Source: Xylocopa sonorina (Eukaryota; Arthropoda; Insecta; Hymenoptera; Apidae). Taken from it: DNA of 64,000 bases. How positions within the stretch are numbered: position 1 is the first letter of the stretch; the number at the start of each line of letters is the position of its first letter. The position numbers and the translations under genes are program-made. Where the stretch lies: the NCBI RefSeq assembly GCF_050948175.1, contig NC_135198.1:2865001-2929000 (forward strand), written 5' to 3'. The notes below the pieces were generated by a model. That model was not told where the DNA came from, ran no database searches, and saw only the letters and a program-made list of their open reading frames with translations. Below are positions 12,840 through 28,000 of the stretch, one piece after another.

Positions 12840-15800
12840 CTACAGAGGACTGGCGAAAGAATTGCTGGGTCATCCGTGGATTTTCAGCCCCCTGTCCGAT
12901 GCTGGCCAGAAACGTGGGCTCAACAAGTGAGCCGTGTTATTTCGGCGTGCGGCGGATCCACGGTTTTAGAATCCGGCGTCCGAACGTTCGCACGTATTAT
13001 AATCGAGAGACGGGCGACAGTTGTAACGGCTTCCGTCGAAACGTCCTCGAAACTGGTTTTTGACAAGCGTCACCAGCACGCGGTGCTTCCGAGCGCGGAA
13101 TTAACCAGACACGCGTTACGTTATGAGTTACGTCGCGTGTAACCGCATTCGAGTATAAATGGGACGAAATGCTCGCCGTTAATTCGCTAATTCGAATATT
13201 TGCTCGATCATAAAATGGAAATGTTGTTTGCGTAAATACAATTTTGTATAACGTTCCATTCTCACGTGTAATTAGATTGATGAGCATCTGTGAGAGCGGA
13301 ATATAAACAATAACGTGTAACGAAGTATATGTACGACTGTATTGAAAAGAATGATCGTATCGAAATCAATTCAGAGCCGTCTACGAATCGAATCAAAGGA
13401 ACTTGACTCGAGCAAACAGTTCAATGGATTCTCTTTAGCATCGCGAGGCAACGCGCTCAATAATTTAAAACATTCCGGAAGAATGGTGTCTTGGGGAGTG
13501 AAAGAAGTCACTGTCGCGTGTCGCGAACAATTTCTTTGTATTCCAGGAACGGCACGCTTACAGTGTACGGGGGAACTGTGTGTAGATAGGGACGGGGCTC
13601 GTAAAGGTGCGGCGGAAAGAAGAGGGAATGGAAAATGGATGTGGGGTGTGTGACGCGAAAGTGGCGTAAAAATAACAAAGACAACGAGGGACGAAGAGCG
13701 AACGAAGAAAGCGACAAAAACGCAATAAAAAGAGGAGGCGGTTTCAAACGGGGGGAAAATTGTCTCCAGCTTGTTATTTGTATGACTTTATCTTATGTGT
13801 CACCGTAAGACGTGCGCGCAAAACATTTCTCCTGTTCTCATCGAATTTTTATTCATTTTTTAGTCGACGTATAACAACAAATGAGAAATGTTTACATCTA
13901 CAATGTATTATCGTAAAAGCGTGGAGGAATATTTTTATGTAATTTTAATTATACTTGGATATTATAATTTTGTACGAATTTAATTTTCAATTAAAATTGT
14001 TTTACACATAACTTTGTCTCTCGATCTTCCATTATTTCTCAAATGATTTTATACAGTTTACGGATCGCGCTTCAAGTTGGCGCCTCTACGGCTGACTCTG
14101 GGTGTGGTCTACTTGTACTACTTGTATGCCTGCTTATACTACTTACGCAGTTTAATCTTAATCAATCGTTATACAGTCACGAAACTTCGTTCATAAATGA
14201 TAAAATCGGTACATAAATGACAGCTGCACAATACTTAAACTCACGAAATTTTCATTCCAGTTACCCTCGCACTATTTCACTCGAATTAACGTTAATCTAA
14301 TGATCGATCGAACGAACGATCGTCTCGTTAAAAATTCTCGCACATTTCTTTTTAAGACAACATAAATTCGACTCTAGGAGCGAATAAAAAAATTGAATTC
14401 GATGATGGAAAGGTACGAAATTTGTAAGGCTGGAGAAAACGAAAAAAGAGACGCTATTAGGGGTGGGAGACGTGTACGGTGCAGCGAGCCACCCTCCACG
14501 TTAATCGTATTCGCCTACTTCACCGAAGAGTAACGAGTCCAAGTTTTCGATCAAAGGGTAGCGTGAATGATTGAGTTTGGTAATCTTACCTTTCGCTGGC
14601 ACGTGAAATTGAATTGCTCTACGCGACTCGTGCTCGGAAATGCTGAAGACGGTGGCGACGGGACGCGGTTCGCAACGGCGCTCCATTAGAGACCGGAACT
14701 GCTAAAAGGAAAGAGTTTAAAAGTTACATCGCGTTTAGGATTATTATTTAAAATTGAATTTTACGCCTTAATCGTCGAAACTCGGCCCCGCGCATTTAAT
14801 TCGCATTTAATTTACTATTACCTTGTAACTTTGATTACTTTAAAACGAACGATTATTTTGAGACGAAAAATTGTAAAAATGATTTTACGTATCTTTAAAA
14901 AAACCAGCAGTCTATACTTCCGCGGAGATACGCTAGTCGAGAGAAACAGTAACAGCTATCGATCAAAGAGTATCCTACCTCAAATGCGATGGACACAATG
15001 TACAGTCGTACCTGTGCGGTGTTTTCATTAAATTTTTTATTACACTTCTCTAAAATACCAACTTTTTACAATCCCATGAAAAAGAGAATCGTCGAGCGCT
15101 CATCTGAAAATTTCATACGTTTGATTAAAAAAAAAAAAGAAAAAAAACAGTGATCCCGCGCGTATGTAAATATGATGAGCACCGTACAATAAAATGCAAC
15201 CTGGCGGGAACGCAGAAATTCGCCGAGCAGTAGATAATAAAACTAATTTTACGCCTCGACGACGGGCATAACCATGCGTGGTAATCGTTAACAAGGACGG
15301 ATTTGCGGATCGTAATGCGTTTAGGTGTCGGTGTATCGGAGCGAGGCCTTTACCGAATTTCGCTCCAGACCAATGAAATCCTCCCCGCAGACACGCTCCG
15401 ATAGAAGCCACCCTGTCCACGTAAGCGATCAATCTACCATCCCCGTGGGACTGCTGAACGCTTTCGGATAACAGTTTGGCCGAGCAGCTTTCGACGGAGT
15501 CGAAATGATTCGCGTGCAACACTTACGAGCCGAATCATTGGACTCGCGTTCCTCGTTTTCGACTCCATCGTCGGCCGTTTCTCGTGCAATTTTCATTTAA
15601 CTATAGAAAAAGAATAAGTTTTAAATATAGTGCAGACGAAGTTCTCTGCCATAGTTCCGTGCTACTTGGATCGGTGTTAGGAAAATATTCGCAGAAATTT
15701 CTCCCCCTCGGAGGATTTCATAGAGTTTACTTGTACGGATGTAGAAATGGTAGTCTATTGCACGGTTCGACTATAAGTATGACTCTTGCCTGTATTATTT

Positions 15801-18800
15801 ACCGTGTAGTCAATAGCTGGGAAAAGTCAGCATTTCCAAGTATTATTGAAAATTCCTTGGAAAATGGGTATTTATAGAAGGAGACGGAGAGGCTATTGTA
15901 TTCCGTACGCAATTCTCTGATTAGATTAAAATTTTGATAGTCTTGGAAAAATGATTAACGTTTGCGCATAGATTTGGTTTCGAAAGACGTGAAAAAATTC
16001 CTACGGTTCAAGAGACAGGAAACGCAGACACCAGGTGTTTCCACCGTGGACATCCAATCATTTGGTAGCACCTCTAAAAAAAAAAAAAAAAACGCATTTG
16101 CTTCGGCCCTTCTACGATGGTCGTTCAATCTCGTCAGCCGGATTAGACCAAGCAAAACCTTGCCCCGGCCAACTTTCACAATCGACTGGAATGCAAAAAC
16201 GTGGTCGCATTCAATGATGCAACGATGATGAATATTTCGCGGACCACTCGCGGCGCGCCGCGGCGCGTGGACACACGTTTCGCTCGTGGGCGTGCTTCGC
16301 CCCTTCGCGAAAGAAGAATTGAATAAAAAAAACAAGCACACGCATTTGGAATATTTATAATCAACCGTATTTTCGTGGCTGTTTCTGAGGCCTCTTCTTC
16401 TCTGAATTTTGTAAACATTCGCAACTCCCAAATGTATCGAAAAAATAAGAATAAAATAGTCAGAAGAAATTCATGCGAAAGAAAATTCTCTCCAAGTCCG
16501 TATCGCACGAGTGCAATTTTTCTATCGATCAAAATTTCCATTTCAGAATTTCGTCAAGACCGTGCTACGTAAATGCCACCCCAAATGTATCCGTGCGTAT
16601 AAAAAGATGCAAAAATTATTCGTGAAAGAGTAGAGAAATCTAGTTTCTGACGATTTTGGGGTTGCGCTGGTAGGTTCGTGTGTCCCAAGCGAACTGTTGC
16701 TTCGGGGGATGTTAGAAATTGAAGCGGAGCTGCGTTCAGGGTGATACTGATGGCGGATAGGAGCGTCGTCGGGTATTATTGCTGGTATAAAGACAGCTGA
16801 ATGGGAACGCCCATACGGCGTGGGCGGGCGCAATTTAATTATGAGCGTCGCGTTTAGAAGCGTTGTCGAACCGTGCGATTCGATCGCGAAATAACGAGCT
16901 CAAGTGTGGAGAGCCGGCGAGATAAATGAGACATTAATGACGTATCCGTGTGGACGTGCCGGAACTGAGATATTTATTGGTTTCTGTCCGTCTTTACATT
17001 AAACTACCATTACACGAAATTAAACAAGTGTTACACGTTCTTCGTATCATTTCTTACTATAATCTATTAGCATTCATTTGTACGGTATTCAATTAACGTT
17101 CGACGAACGGAACTACAATTACATTTGAAGATTGTTGAATCTATTTGACAGTAACGAAATGTTTATGCATGAAATATCGAAATCGATGCTATAAAATTCA
17201 TTTAACAGAGTGAGACTTTTCAATGAAATGACAGCAGTCGAAGATTCGCAAATGAAAAAATAGATTCGCGAGGAGAGAAAAGAAAAATTAGGACAAAAGG
17301 TACATATAAGAATGGCGAAAGCAGAGGAATTCCTGTACGGTATTTTCACCTCCGATCATTTCCCAACGGCAAAGATCAAAAGCTATTAATAACCCGATCA
17401 CGGTACTTCCAAGTAATGTCGATCGATTTCAGGTCAACGAATTCGACGATACGTGAAGCAAGCTTACCAAGGTAACGGCCCCTGATCCGTGGATAATCTC
17501 GAGAACAATACCGTAGATGAACTATGAATATTCAATATCGGGGGCACCGTAAAAGTGAAGCTTTCCCATCGACGCCGCTATAGCTATCCATTAGCCGTGG
17601 GAATACGCCCGCTGAAAATCTATCATTCGAGGTGGGACCGCCGCGGCGCCTGCATGTACAGCCCTGTTCGCTCGAATTATGACTCCTCGGGGGTGAATCG
17701 ACGCGTCGATGAACGTTCTTCGTAATATCATAACGGGCCGATTCATTAATTTTTTTATCGAGGAACTTTGAATTTTCATTCTGAACGTCCACGCCACGCG
17801 TTGCGTTGGAACATTTTTTCGCTTCGTTTTCATTTTGACCGCGATTCGCGTGGAATAATTTAGAAAAAGAAGACGCGTCGAAAGGTTAACGCGTCTAGCC
17901 TAATTTAATCTGACTTACCAAAAAATCGCACGGATACCAGTGCGTGATAATGAAATTTTTGCACGTTCGATTATAAAAACCGAAGTTCCGTTGATGGATT
18001 CCTTTCGTCGTGTGTCACCACTTTTGTCACCCGGCGGCTTAATTAAATCCGTGGTCGAGGTCTAACGAGTGTGATGCAGAAATAGACCCGGTTATCCAGT
18101 CCCGTGGCGTTAAATTTGATCCGTTCGTAGCAACAATTCGCGGCGTCGCACGGCGAATTAATCCCGTGTAACTGGTGCATTATACAGCGGTTGTCCGACA
18201 CGCAATTTGTAATATAACACGGGAATTTCTAAACGAATTTAATCCGCTCGTAAATCTAACTTTCCGCCACCGGACCAGTGCGCTCTGTATTAAATTAATG
18301 AAACGCGGCTGATTCCAGGCCTAATCGTGAATAACGATCGTTCTGTACGCGAGGCTCCCCGAACTTCTCCAGTTTGAAATAAAAATTGAAATTCCTACCG
18401 CACAGATGTTCGAAATTCCCGGTGAATATCAATTTAAAAGCCGACAGGCCGGTCCCGCGAAAGTGTCGGGTGCTTCCGATATCTCTGCGGGACATTCTGT
18501 GTATCTTTGTCGAACTATCGTATCCGTCGCGAACCGACGGGGACCACCGTGTGGCTTACGATTAATTGTAAATCGAACGACGACACGTTGGCCACGCACA
18601 ATGCACCCGATACGTTATCAGAGATTTCGATATCGCCGGGATCGTACCGGTTACCAGCTGTCCCGCTAATTTACGCCATGATCGATGCCAATGTCGGAAA
18701 ATTAGGAAGACGCTGCTGGATTCGTAATTGAATCAAATAATTTAATTTTTTGCATTCTGCATTTAACGCGGAACACTTCGCGTGGTATGTTCTGTATTTT

Positions 18801-19680
18801 TGTGCTCTTATAATATTTTTGACTCTGAAGAAGTCGTCAGAGAACAAAATTTGAACGTTACTAGAAAATTGTCTATCGAAATATCGCCATAAAACAGCCT
18901 CGACCAATATTTAATGCCATTCATGAATAAATAACCGCGATCAACTATTACGTAGATAATCGCCAATTGGATTAATGACTAAATTAATTAGCTAATTGTA
19001 TCACGCACACAATGCGATCGACCGTTAATTATTAAAATTCTTTTCGGTGGTGGGAAATGAATAATTGCGTTGGCAATGATCAAACACGTCTTTCACTTTC
19101 GATTCCGTTTTAATCAACAAAGAAAATTTGTATTACATCGAAAAATTTATCTGGCATTTTTTCGTACCATTTTTAGCGCATTCATCGAGTCGCTAGTCTT
19201 GTCTCTTTGATTGTTCGCGTATTATGGAGGCGCTCTTTAGCCGCTGATTAAACAGTGCAATTAGACGACACTTCCCGTTCGAATCAAGCGTGGTCATTGA
19301 GGAAAAAAAGCGAACGAGATCAGACCACGCGAACCAGGCACGCAATCTCGGCCGCGATAACGTCGATCTCGTATCTCACAATCAATTCCTTAATCGAATT
19401 TGCAGGCCGGAATTGCCACGTTAGACCCGTAATGCGCTACAGTCCCTGGACATAAGCGTCGGTGCTTACCAGAAATCAGTTGCTTTACTTAACTCTGCGA
19501 TCCTTCGAATTGCCAACACTTTTATGAAGAATTTTACGATATCGATCAGATCGTTTTACTTTCAAAGAGACGAAGCGATCGCGGCTTGAAATTCTATCGA
19601 CGTTAACAGCTGAGAGACAACAGTGCGAAAGAAAAGAAGGAGAAGTTACGCGGATTCGTGATTTAATGTACATCAAGTAT
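12840..19680. other. Intronic sequence, no gene seen
   Basis: Unique sequence with homopolymer A runs at 15127-15147 (one G interruption) and 16076-16092, a purine-rich + strand at about 13600-13760, and a 14-bp GC palindrome at 16249-16262. Minus-strand frames at 15100-15522 and 15955-16431 cross the A runs and have no recognisable domain, so they are not called as genes. Confidence 0.5.
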
Positions 19681-19919
19681 TTTAAGTAATGCAACCCTAT
19701 AATTTGTCAGGTTTAAGTAGTGTAACCGTGTAATTTGGTGCGCTTTAAGTAGTGCAAGCATATAATTTGATGCATGCTCAAGTGGTTCCCCTTCTAAAAT
19801 ATCGTGCTTAGAATTTTCTACGTTTTAAGTAGTATAACCGCATAATTTCATACGCCTTAAGTAGTATAACCCTATAATTCTGGGCGCTTAAGTAGTGTAA
19901 CCCTATAAAGTGGTATCCC
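19681..19919. repeat. 31-33-bp minisatellite
   Basis: About six copies of a unit reading roughly TTTAAGTAGTGTAACC followed by CTATAATTTGGTGCGC. Copies start near 19681, 19712, 19744, 19824, 19857 and 19888. A stretch of about 46 bp (19778-19823) without the unit separates the first three from the last three. Units differ by several substitutions, so the array is not recently homogenised. Confidence 0.85.
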
Positions 19920-21977
19920 AGACCGGTGTTTCTTTAGTTTTTTGCAAGCTGTGAAAGGAACTCCGTATATATTCATATCTACTCTAATATATTATAAAAA
20001 AAAATATATTACAGTCTACTACAATACGTGAACAATGTATAATAAAAAAAAATGAACGTTATCGACCGAAACAACAATTTTTTTGAAATTCTTGATAAAT
20101 ATTCAACTCAGCACCGATTAAAGCGTATCCCCTCCATATAAATTACATTCCCTCGCAGCAAGAATTCTTTCTCGCCAGCGTATCTTTCCTTAATTACTTT
20201 CCACGGCGGTTAATTAATTCCAAGGCAAGATATCCTTAAGCGGCGATAATCGCGCGTTAATTACTAGGCGGTTCCTGCGGACAATCTATTGGCTGCACGC
20301 TGCATTCCTGACTAGGCAGATGCCTGGGTGTCTCCTATATATCGTCTGTGTATGGAACAGTTCGGTAGTAGACATCTCGTGAGCGGTGATAATTGCAGCT
20401 AATTTTGCGGGACGAACAGCAGGGATCAGCTAGGGGGTGAAGGGATGAAAAGATTACCAGTGAAGTGGTTTATTACGTTTATCCCTCAGGCGGATAAGAA
20501 TTTATATTTATCCACCAGGAAATTAATTTTTTATATTTATGAAGAGTACTTTTTCTTCTATTCACGAATACAATAAACTATTCTTTATAGTCCTTTCCTT
20601 TTGGATAAATGGTTTTGTGAATTGAGTGACATTAACTATTGTTAGATTAAAGCTGGCACTATATAAATATTGTGGATAAAAATTTGTATAGTATTCTAAG
20701 GCGAAGTAGCGTGTGTGGAAGTAGAAGAATTAGACTGATGAGAGGGAAGTTGAACTGAAAAAGGGTGACGCAGTAAAGCTGTGGTCCGAATATTGATGCG
20801 GATTTATTTCACTAAATTTGCTGGGTAATTCTCATCATTGTAAAAGAGTTTATCAACAAATAATCTAGAATAAATTATTCCCCGTGTTTATCTTACTTTG
20901 GCCCCTAAAATCATCCCCTAAATTTCGTAGCCACGATTCTCGAGCACTCTGAATAAATAAGTGGCGCGAGGGTGGTTGGAAACCTTTGAGTAGTGGAGAA
21001 CATTAATCTCCATAACAGATCTGAGCACGCTTCTTCCCACATGCATAATAATTTCCCTGTGATCCAATTCAAATTTAAACCCAACACGAAGCTGTGAAAC
21101 GAAAGAAGAAATACCGCGCGTGACGTAACGAGGGCTATGTGGAATTTCCAGTGTGGAAAATTAACAGCGAGCTTCCCTCGATTCTGTCCAACAATCCGTG
21201 TTGAAGTTTTTCGCGTAAATGCCCGAGGACATTCGTAGCCGGACCACGCGTGAATATCAATAAATTTGAAATCGTGATTCTTCTTACGTCGTTCGCCGAG
21301 GGAACTGGAGCACTACGTGAACAGCTTGCAGGATTCACCGTTCCTTCCACGTTCACCCTAGTTTGAAGGTTTATTTCGAACTTAGGAAATTGTGTTTTCA
21401 TTTTTAACATTTATCTTTTGAGTCTAGCGCCAGTTCGGGTCATATGAAATTTCAATAAAACGTTCCCTTTGCCGGTCAATATTTTAACAAACTTACGTGG
21501 TAACGTCGTTAAAAAATGTCGAGCCTCGATCATTAATTCTCGATCGCAACGATCCGAATCAAATGATATTTTAATTAGACAGACAATACGTTCCATTTTG
21601 AACGCACTGCGGTCCAATTACGGGAGATCTGACGTTTTGTCCTGTTTCCATAGAGAAAAGTGAAGACGGCGAGCGATAATTGCAAAGGGGGTGGATCAGT
21701 TTCAGGAAGAACGAGTTCGAATGAATGTATAAATCGAGGTCCAGATTTTTAATACCGATCTGCTGTGAAATCCGTTTAAAATCGTTCACGGAAGGGGTTC
21801 CGCTTTGCCTCGCGAAGCTGCACGTGAGAGCTTTCCAGCGCACGGGTCAAGAGGAAGGGTGCTGCTAGTCGGATCAATTAATTCAAACAAATTCCTTTCC
21901 AGCGACCAGGAGAAAACATTTGTCCGCGAGCTGGTTCCTTTGAGACGATTCTTGTCCCATTCGTCAACGATCGTCCC

Positions 21978-22012
<35 letters not shown>

Positions 22013-25000
22013 AGAAGAAGAAGAAGAAGAAGAAGAAGCGAAAAAAGAGAATAAGGGATCAACCCTTAGGAAGGATCCAGGGTGCACGATGAAAAATGAT
22101 TGCGCTACCGAATTGTCAGTCATGCGCGAGAGACGAAACACAGGATAAAGACGGGTGGAAAATTTGATTTCGTCCCGTGGAACGATTTGTGTCAAAGGAT
22201 CGTCGATGCTTCCGTTGAGAAATTGGAAATAGATGGTTCCAAAATGGCTCGTGTCGAGAAATAGATGGAAAATACATAGGAAAATAGATACACGTCCGTT
22301 GAGAAATGTTCGGTGCTACGTATCCTTATTGAGAGTGACTGTTTCAAAGAGGATTGTAATATTAATCAGAAATATTAGAATTATTAACTATTATATTACT
22401 TTGTTCTACGCTTTTTCAAAGAATAACCATTTGCTGATTATATCGAAAAACATTTGTGCAAATCTTTGCAATTGTGGCAATTCTAGCGAGGAATAGTGTT
22501 AGAAGTATTTCGAACGTGAATTTTCCATCCGATTTCGTAGTCTAGATCACGGAATAGAATTTGCAGCTGCGGAGCAATCCTCGCGAACATTGTATTAAAT
22601 TCCACGGTGAACTTGCAATAAGTATCACAGTAGATTGTGCAATGAATCTTCCGGTAAACCCCCTAATAGATTTCGAGGGGGTGAATCCCACAGTAAATTT
22701 CGTGTAACTACTCTAACAAGTCTTGCAATGAACTTCACGCTGGGTATCATAATTGAGCTTACGAGATACTATACTGACTACCCCATTCAGCGCAGCGCAT
22801 AATCATTTATTGTGCCAATTTGCGATGCGGAAGCTGCGATACTCAACTCACATATTCCGCGTTGCGATCCAAATTAAAAATCAACTCGCGTTACTACGTA
22901 TTTAACAGAACCGCGGATAACAGAAAAATATTGTTCTTAATATTAAAAAACGAGAAGAGTGCGAGTCGAAATCCTTCAAGCAGAATACGTCGATTTTAAT
23001 TACCATTTCGCATCGTGTTGAGCACAATCCGAACAGAACAAATTCAATGACGCGTTTTCTGCGAATTTACAAGCTGCAACAGCGGTAGCGATCGACGCGA
23101 GATATCTACGACAAATTGAATAGAATCGTGGAAACAGCGAATCGCCCGTTTTTTCCCTATCGTTCGACGGATCTTGGGCGAACGAGGCGCGTTTTCGACC
23201 CCCCTCGGGGGTGCACGGGACCGATCGATTCCCGTCAATTGGCCCTGATTCGTACACGCTTCTGCTTTCGCGTGTTACACATTCACGCGGACGGTAGCCG
23301 GGACACCGCTCGACGGATCGTCGAGACGCTTTTCAACCGTTCGAGGAGCAGCAAATTGAATCGGCAGGATTGTTTCGTTTCGTCTTCCGACGACGCGCGA
23401 TTCTCCCGTTCGAGAGACGACCGTTCGTCGATATCTTGTCGCTTCAGACGTTTAATATCGCTGCGACGTCTACTTCGCCAACGGAGGCGCCGCGTTTCCG
23501 GTTCAACTTGAGATTTTCAACGCGTCCCGGAGGCGCGATGCTTCCGTTTCGAACGCTTCAGTCTTTCGACGCGCCCTAGACGCGGCTGTCGATATTCGCG
23601 GGGAATTTGACTCGAATTTAGGTTACGAATTACTCGTTATTATATTCTGAACGATACATCGAATCTTGATTCGGTGTTAATTTAAGAAGTTAACTATTTT
23701 CATCTGTGGATGTTTTATAGCGGTACGATTTCCTTTCTGTCGAAGTCACAAATTGCTCGAGGCAAAGTGCACCGAAACGTGCCGATAGACACATTAATTA
23801 TTGATTTCCCACGTGTTTTCATCTCGTCCCAGTTTGATTTAAATGCAAATGCATAGCACACAAGCGGCTGGCTTTTTTAAACCTACTGCGAAAATTGAAC
23901 AGATACATTCTTGACGATGATAAATCCACAATACACGTTCACCGGCCCTTTAATTTAATTTTTATCATCGCTATTCATGGGAAATTATTCCCTACTGCGA
24001 GTTCCATCGAGCCCAAGAAGAGGATTGTGTACTTTTGTAACTCTTCAAAAATAATTATAGTCATCGAAGAAAAATATATACACGTTCGATTAAACAGCAG
24101 CGATAATTAACCTCTTCGCGCAGCCAATTAAATCGTAATATAATAAAAGTTGAATCAACTTTGATCTCATCCCTTGCTGTCAGACTTGAACGAACGTCGA
24201 TCTCGGCTACTCCGTCAGAAGCGACCCGAACTCGGAACCAATTTTAATCACTCGCATGAAAGACGCGAAAAATTAATTGCCCGAGAATGCTCGGTGAATT
24301 AAACATCTCCCAGTCGAACACGCTTCCTCGTTCGTATAATACACCCCCGCCATGCTAATTCGAGCGAAGTATCTCACGGAAACGCCTCGAGGCGGTCGAA
24401 CGGAAATCGCGACGTAAGAGGCCATTAAGAATTATATACACCCATTTCCCTTCGACGTTTCGAAACCGCGTAAGATCCACTTTAATTAAAAGAATTTCAC
24501 TCTCGCGGACGCTTAACGCCAATTTACTTCGCGTGGCCCATTGTGAAATCGACGACCGCCGGACGGTAACAAATTTTCGACGCAGACTTTCGCAGTCCAA
24601 TTCCAGTCTAAATGCAAATGTGCCTTAAACCGAGCCAGATATAGTCGCGCTAAGAAGAGATAATGAGATTCGTCCGGTCGACCTCGATTTATTTCAGCTG
24701 GTCTATAAAGTTCTTAACCTGCGTGCTTCGTGACGTTCAGTAGGTTCAATTGAATTTAACAAATTTTCGACTTGACGAGAGTTTTTTTATTATGTCGCGT
24801 CCATTTTGACTCTCTGTCTAAGACTGATTTTCTCGTCCTATGTAATATCGAGTACCACTCGCATCGTGATTGAAGAAAGCGCGGCAATTCGCACGCGTTG
24901 ATGGAACGCAACCCCCTTAGAGGGGAATACGAATCGGATTGCATGGCGGGAAACACTCGCCCCGGTTACATGGATATTGTTTCAAGTCCGTGGGTTGCCG

Positions 25001-28000
25001 CGTGTTACCTTCTCGTCTGTCTCGCATTGTCTCTGTTGTATGCCGTGCAATTTTCTACGGAATTGAAATTTCTTGTCGCGCATTTCGGGAAGATTAACGA
25101 GCACCGTCGCGCGGGAATTAATTGTTGATATTTTTGGGACGGTTGCAGAGCGCCGTGTGGAAGCTTCCGTGTCTGCACATCCGTTCCACGAACGTTTCAT
25201 TGTCTTAATATCCCGTCATTTCTATGAAATTCTGTTACACGAACAGCGTATTCTGATATAGTATTAGAATACACGAATTTATTCGTTTCTGTCATCTAAA
25301 ATGATTCATTTAAAATTCCAAGCTCGATTTCTCATCCTATCCATTGAAATCGTGTAACATCGATCGTTCTCGACGATTAATTATTAATTCAATTCCTATC
25401 GGATACTTCTATACTCGACGGGACGATGCCTGGCCACAAGTACCTTGCCTTGTCTCCCAGTGGGGCAGGTACAAATTTCTCAGAGGTTTCACGAACGCTT
25501 AATACCATCGTTCAAGCCTTAATCCATTGCAACAGGGACACGAGGGGCATTATTCGACACGCGCGGGAGTATACTATTATTTATACGAGTCTCGGTTCGG
25601 GGCACCGTCTAACTGAATCCGTATCGGGGTTGCGGTGGAACGCGCCGGCATGAAAACGGCACGTTTCAACGTTCCCGAATCCGTTGGAACTCGATTTGAA
25701 TCGATTACAGAGCAATCTGGCCGGACGCGGCCCGATACACCTAAACTACATTTAATCCCCTCTGATTCGGTTCGATCCATCGACGTCACCGGGTTTCCGC
25801 CGGGTCCGCGGCGGCAGCAACCAACCCCTTCCTCGATTTATCTTGATTCGCGCGTCCCGTCTCGGTTAGTCCGTCTTGGACGCGCCGCAGGGGCCACCTT
25901 GGTGCTGCTCCAACTTACATCGTATCCAGAACGATCCATCCTGGATCCTCGTCCCCTCGCCCCCTCCGCTTCAATTTAATTACCCGTAGATGGGATTGCT
26001 TTACTTGTTGCGAAACCCTCCTGCTGTTTCGTTCTCCGCCTCTCTTTCCGTGTGTCTACTTTCCGTTCTTCGACGCGTCTCCTTGGGAGAGTACTTCAAC
26101 GAGAAACTGGCGGTGAAACAGTGACTCCCTCGCAAGAGATGTCAGTGTTCGAAGAGAAAATTGATCTCTGCTTAGACACTAATGTAATCTCGATGCTGTG
26201 ATCAGGATTTAGAATTAATGCAGTGTTTTCCAGTGGGCGATGTCCTTTTCTTCATTCTGTAAGTGATACTCGATAAGTCATCTGCTGTCACGGATATTTC
26301 ATTTATATTGTAGCTGATACGTAGATCGCTACTGTAACGTGTTTGCTACCATTTTTCTTAACAATGTGATTTAGTTTCCTTCCCTACTACTTCTTTTCGG
26401 TTCTTCAGGTATTTCCTCTCTTTAATGTCACTCTCGTGGTTCAGTCGTCGAGCCTGGTTGTTCCCGGTGTATATTTACGACTGGGTACTTTGTTTCCCCC
26501 TGGTTTCGCTCGCCTTCCTACTTGCCCGCGCTTTTTCAGCTCGCCTTTCCTACCCTTCGTCGGTATTTGTCTTCTCTGTTCCCTTTCGAGGGCCGCGTTC
26601 TTCTCGCCGCGCAAGTCGCTAACCTTGCCAACTCCGTGTGGCTATTTTAACGCTCCGTGATTCGACGAAAAATGGTTAAAACAGCGAATTATCGCACTGC
26701 GGTGATTTGCGGCGCGTGCTCAAATTTTCTCGCGAGATATAAATCGTCCTGACGAAGTTTTCGAGATTAATTCGGCGAAGGTAGTAAGCAAAATTGATGA
26801 CGCTCAGCCGGAAATGGGTGTTAAGACAATTTGAAGGACCGATCCCCGAGGATAGCTACCGCTGGTCGGGGACCTTGCTTTAATTACCGGAATGCTCGAG
26901 TACCGTGATTATGGCTTTGAAATTCCCGAGTTAATGCCATCCCCTCTGCGTTCGAAACTAACTTAGACGTTGGCTCATTACATGGGCAAGTACGGACTTT
27001 ACGAGGAGCCGAACTTATCTCGGAGGAGCCGACGACTGACACGGTTCAAGTGGTGCCAACTGCTGGCTTGTCGTCGCGATACATCGTGAGAATTCTAATC
27101 GTATCGTAGAATTATGTATCGTAAATTTCTTGCATTTACAGATAGGCGAATATAAATTTTGACAAGGCTCTCGTTTCCTTATAAGCGATAAAAAATAATA
27201 GAACAGCTTGGACCAATTAACGAGACGTTCGCGACTTCTGTATATTAAAATATTCCAGTAAAATACGTTCAGCCTCCATCTTGGAATGAAATTGGTTCGA
27301 GACATGGATCGTAAAAATCGATGCTTCTGAAGTTTTATATAAGGCGACCCACTCCTTGAGCTGAATATTTTACGGTGGTGAAATGGAAGCCAATAAAAAA
27401 GAAAGCATGAAACGTCACTATCTATGCTGACAACCCTGTTAAAGGATCACGGTGCACGATCGTTCAACTATCGAGAAGAAAAATGAGATTAGGCAGACTC
27501 GATGATCTCCTCGAAACCGGATTCCTTGGCACTCCATAACTTGCCGCGACAATTTCTAAAGCCTCCTTCGGGTTTGACGGGTTATGGCACTTCATCTCGA
27601 GTTCCTTCGATTTAAATAACTCTGAATTCATCCTTGTTAACCTTTTACCTGGTGCACATTGTAGTCTACGCTGTTTCGTTAATTCAATATTTGACTTTTA
27701 ATAATCATCGCTATAAATTACTGGATATCGCGAAAAATTCTTTCAACTCTTCTTAAACATTCTAGATAAATTGTTAAATTCAAAGGTACGCGACTAGCTG
27801 ACGGTGATTTTCGAGAAAATTGCAAATTTTACACGGATCAGCGAGTATCAGAATCTTTCTTTGCCAGGCTCGATGGACCTCAACGGGTTCACCGTAAAGG
27901 GGTAGTTTTATAGGCGAACGCCCACGTGGCGATCGCTCGTCTCGAACATCTCGAGGGCGGCAAGATTCCGCTTCGAGAGAAACGGTTATTAATGACCGGG

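Noticed and set aside
24901..25128. 75-codon frame with one hydrophobic segment
   Set aside because: No family resemblance, no neighbouring coding context, and short enough to be chance.
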